Shown one piece after another: positions 14,693 to 14,892 of a stretch of 14,892 bases of DNA. Every line of letters begins with the position of its first letter. The stretch's first letter is position 1. A program made the position numbers and the translations under genes. Below the pieces are notes generated by a model, which saw nothing but the letters and a program-made list of their open reading frames with translations, was not told the DNA's origin and made no database searches. Source of the stretch: Clostridia bacterium (GTDB lineage: Bacteria > Bacillota_A > Clostridia > Christensenellales > Aristaeellaceae); contig JAFRMB010000046.1 in the NCBI GenBank assembly GCA_017430945.1, positions 1 to 14,892 of the forward strand, written 5' to 3'.

Positions 14693-14722
14693 AATATACA
14701 TAATTTCGGCGCCCATTGTCAA
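14693..14722 (-). promoter_or_regulatory. possible promoter of the secreted-protein gene
   Basis: Minus-strand perfect TTGACA (14717-14722), 18-base spacer and TATATT (14693-14698), giving a leader of about 120 bases. The -35 may lie at the edge of a mobile element (see findings). Confidence 0.6.
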
Positions 14723-14794
14723 GTGTATTCGTACGATTTCATCGAATGATCCTGTTTTGGTACAATAGAAAGGTAACAGAGAGTAGAAGCAAAA

Positions 14795-14855
14795 CAGAGA
14801 GCCAAGTGATAGAATAAAGTCACCACACCCAAACTATCACGAAGGGAGCTCTCTG
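14795..14855 (+). other. inverted repeat masking the ribosome site of the last gene
   Basis: CAGAGAGC (14795-14802) pairs with GCTCTCTG (14848-14855), and GTGATAG (14806-14812) with CTATCAC (14834-14840): 15 bp in two blocks. The ribosome site AGGGAG (14843-14848) lies in the inner bulge and stem, and the start codon comes one base after the stem. A direct repeat AACAGAGAG also occurs at 14775-14783 and 14793-14801. Confidence 0.75.
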
Positions 14856-14856
14856 C

Positions 14857-14892
14857 ATGAACAGGATAGCACAGGAAGCACATGCACGTCAA
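14857..14892 (+). CDS. start of a possible IS transposase (partial)
   Basis: Only 12 codons are in the window (MNRIAQEAHARQ), reading to the edge. The start has AGGGAG at 14843-14848, 8 bases away, and a -10-like TACAAT at 14761-14766 upstream with a poor -35. The run QEAHARQ resembles the first residues of DDE transposases with an N-terminal helix-turn-helix found in clostridial insertion sequences, as I recall them, but 12 residues cannot prove it. The masked ribosome site fits a mobile element that limits its own transposase. Confidence 0.4.
   Translation, partial: MNRIAQEAHARQ

Noticed and set aside
13907..14749. 280-codon plus-strand frame opposite the secreted protein
   Set aside because: Begins inside the terminator hairpin and runs antisense to a gene with a signal peptide and ribosome site; no protein features of its own.
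1..14892. CRISPR array, rRNA or prophage genes
   Set aside because: No regularly spaced repeats, no rRNA-like sequence and no phage structural or integrase genes were seen.

Overview
The window looks like chromosome from a fairly GC-rich member of the Bacillota (class Clostridia or a close relative, plausibly an uncultured gut bacterium). The evidence is the gene order plsX-acpP-rnc-smc-ftsY, strong AGGAGG ribosome binding sites, sigma-A promoters of TTGACA-17-TATAAT type, an LplB-type sugar permease next to a LacI regulator and a DUF624 (YesL-type) protein, and a Gram-positive type LexA box. No genus can be named from the sequence alone.

Layout. 1-3352 is a carbohydrate-uptake region. A partial LplB-type ABC permease runs leftward off the window. 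It is divergent from a LacI-family regulator, followed by a DUF624 membrane protein and an overlapping single-pass membrane protein of unknown function. The shared 293-base intergenic region holds two face-to-face sigma-A promoters, short palindromes and repeated TGCATTTGCA elements. 3353-4087 has no convincing protein gene. It holds a possible structured RNA or 3' UTR ending in a strong terminator, and a tRNA-Arg(CCG) on the minus strand with its own promoter and terminator.

4088-10759 is the housekeeping core: plsX and acpP (phospholipid and fatty acid synthesis), rnc (RNase III), smc (chromosome condensation) and ftsY (SRP receptor), all rightward and probably read mainly from one promoter before plsX. 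Two long hairpins lie in the plsX-acpP and acpP-rnc gaps. 10842-13475 is a two-gene unit: a NahK-like APH-fold sugar kinase and class II fumarase (fumC), with a promoter before and tandem terminators after.

13476-14892 is the most unusual part. A 45-residue membrane peptide is read from a promoter whose spacer carries a perfect palindromic match to the Bacillus-type LexA (SOS) box. A convergent gene for a small secreted protein shares its bidirectional terminator. At the right edge is what may be an insertion sequence: the first 12 codons of a transposase-like gene behind a long inverted repeat that could mask its ribosome binding site. The best candidate for undescribed biology is the SOS-controlled small membrane peptide.
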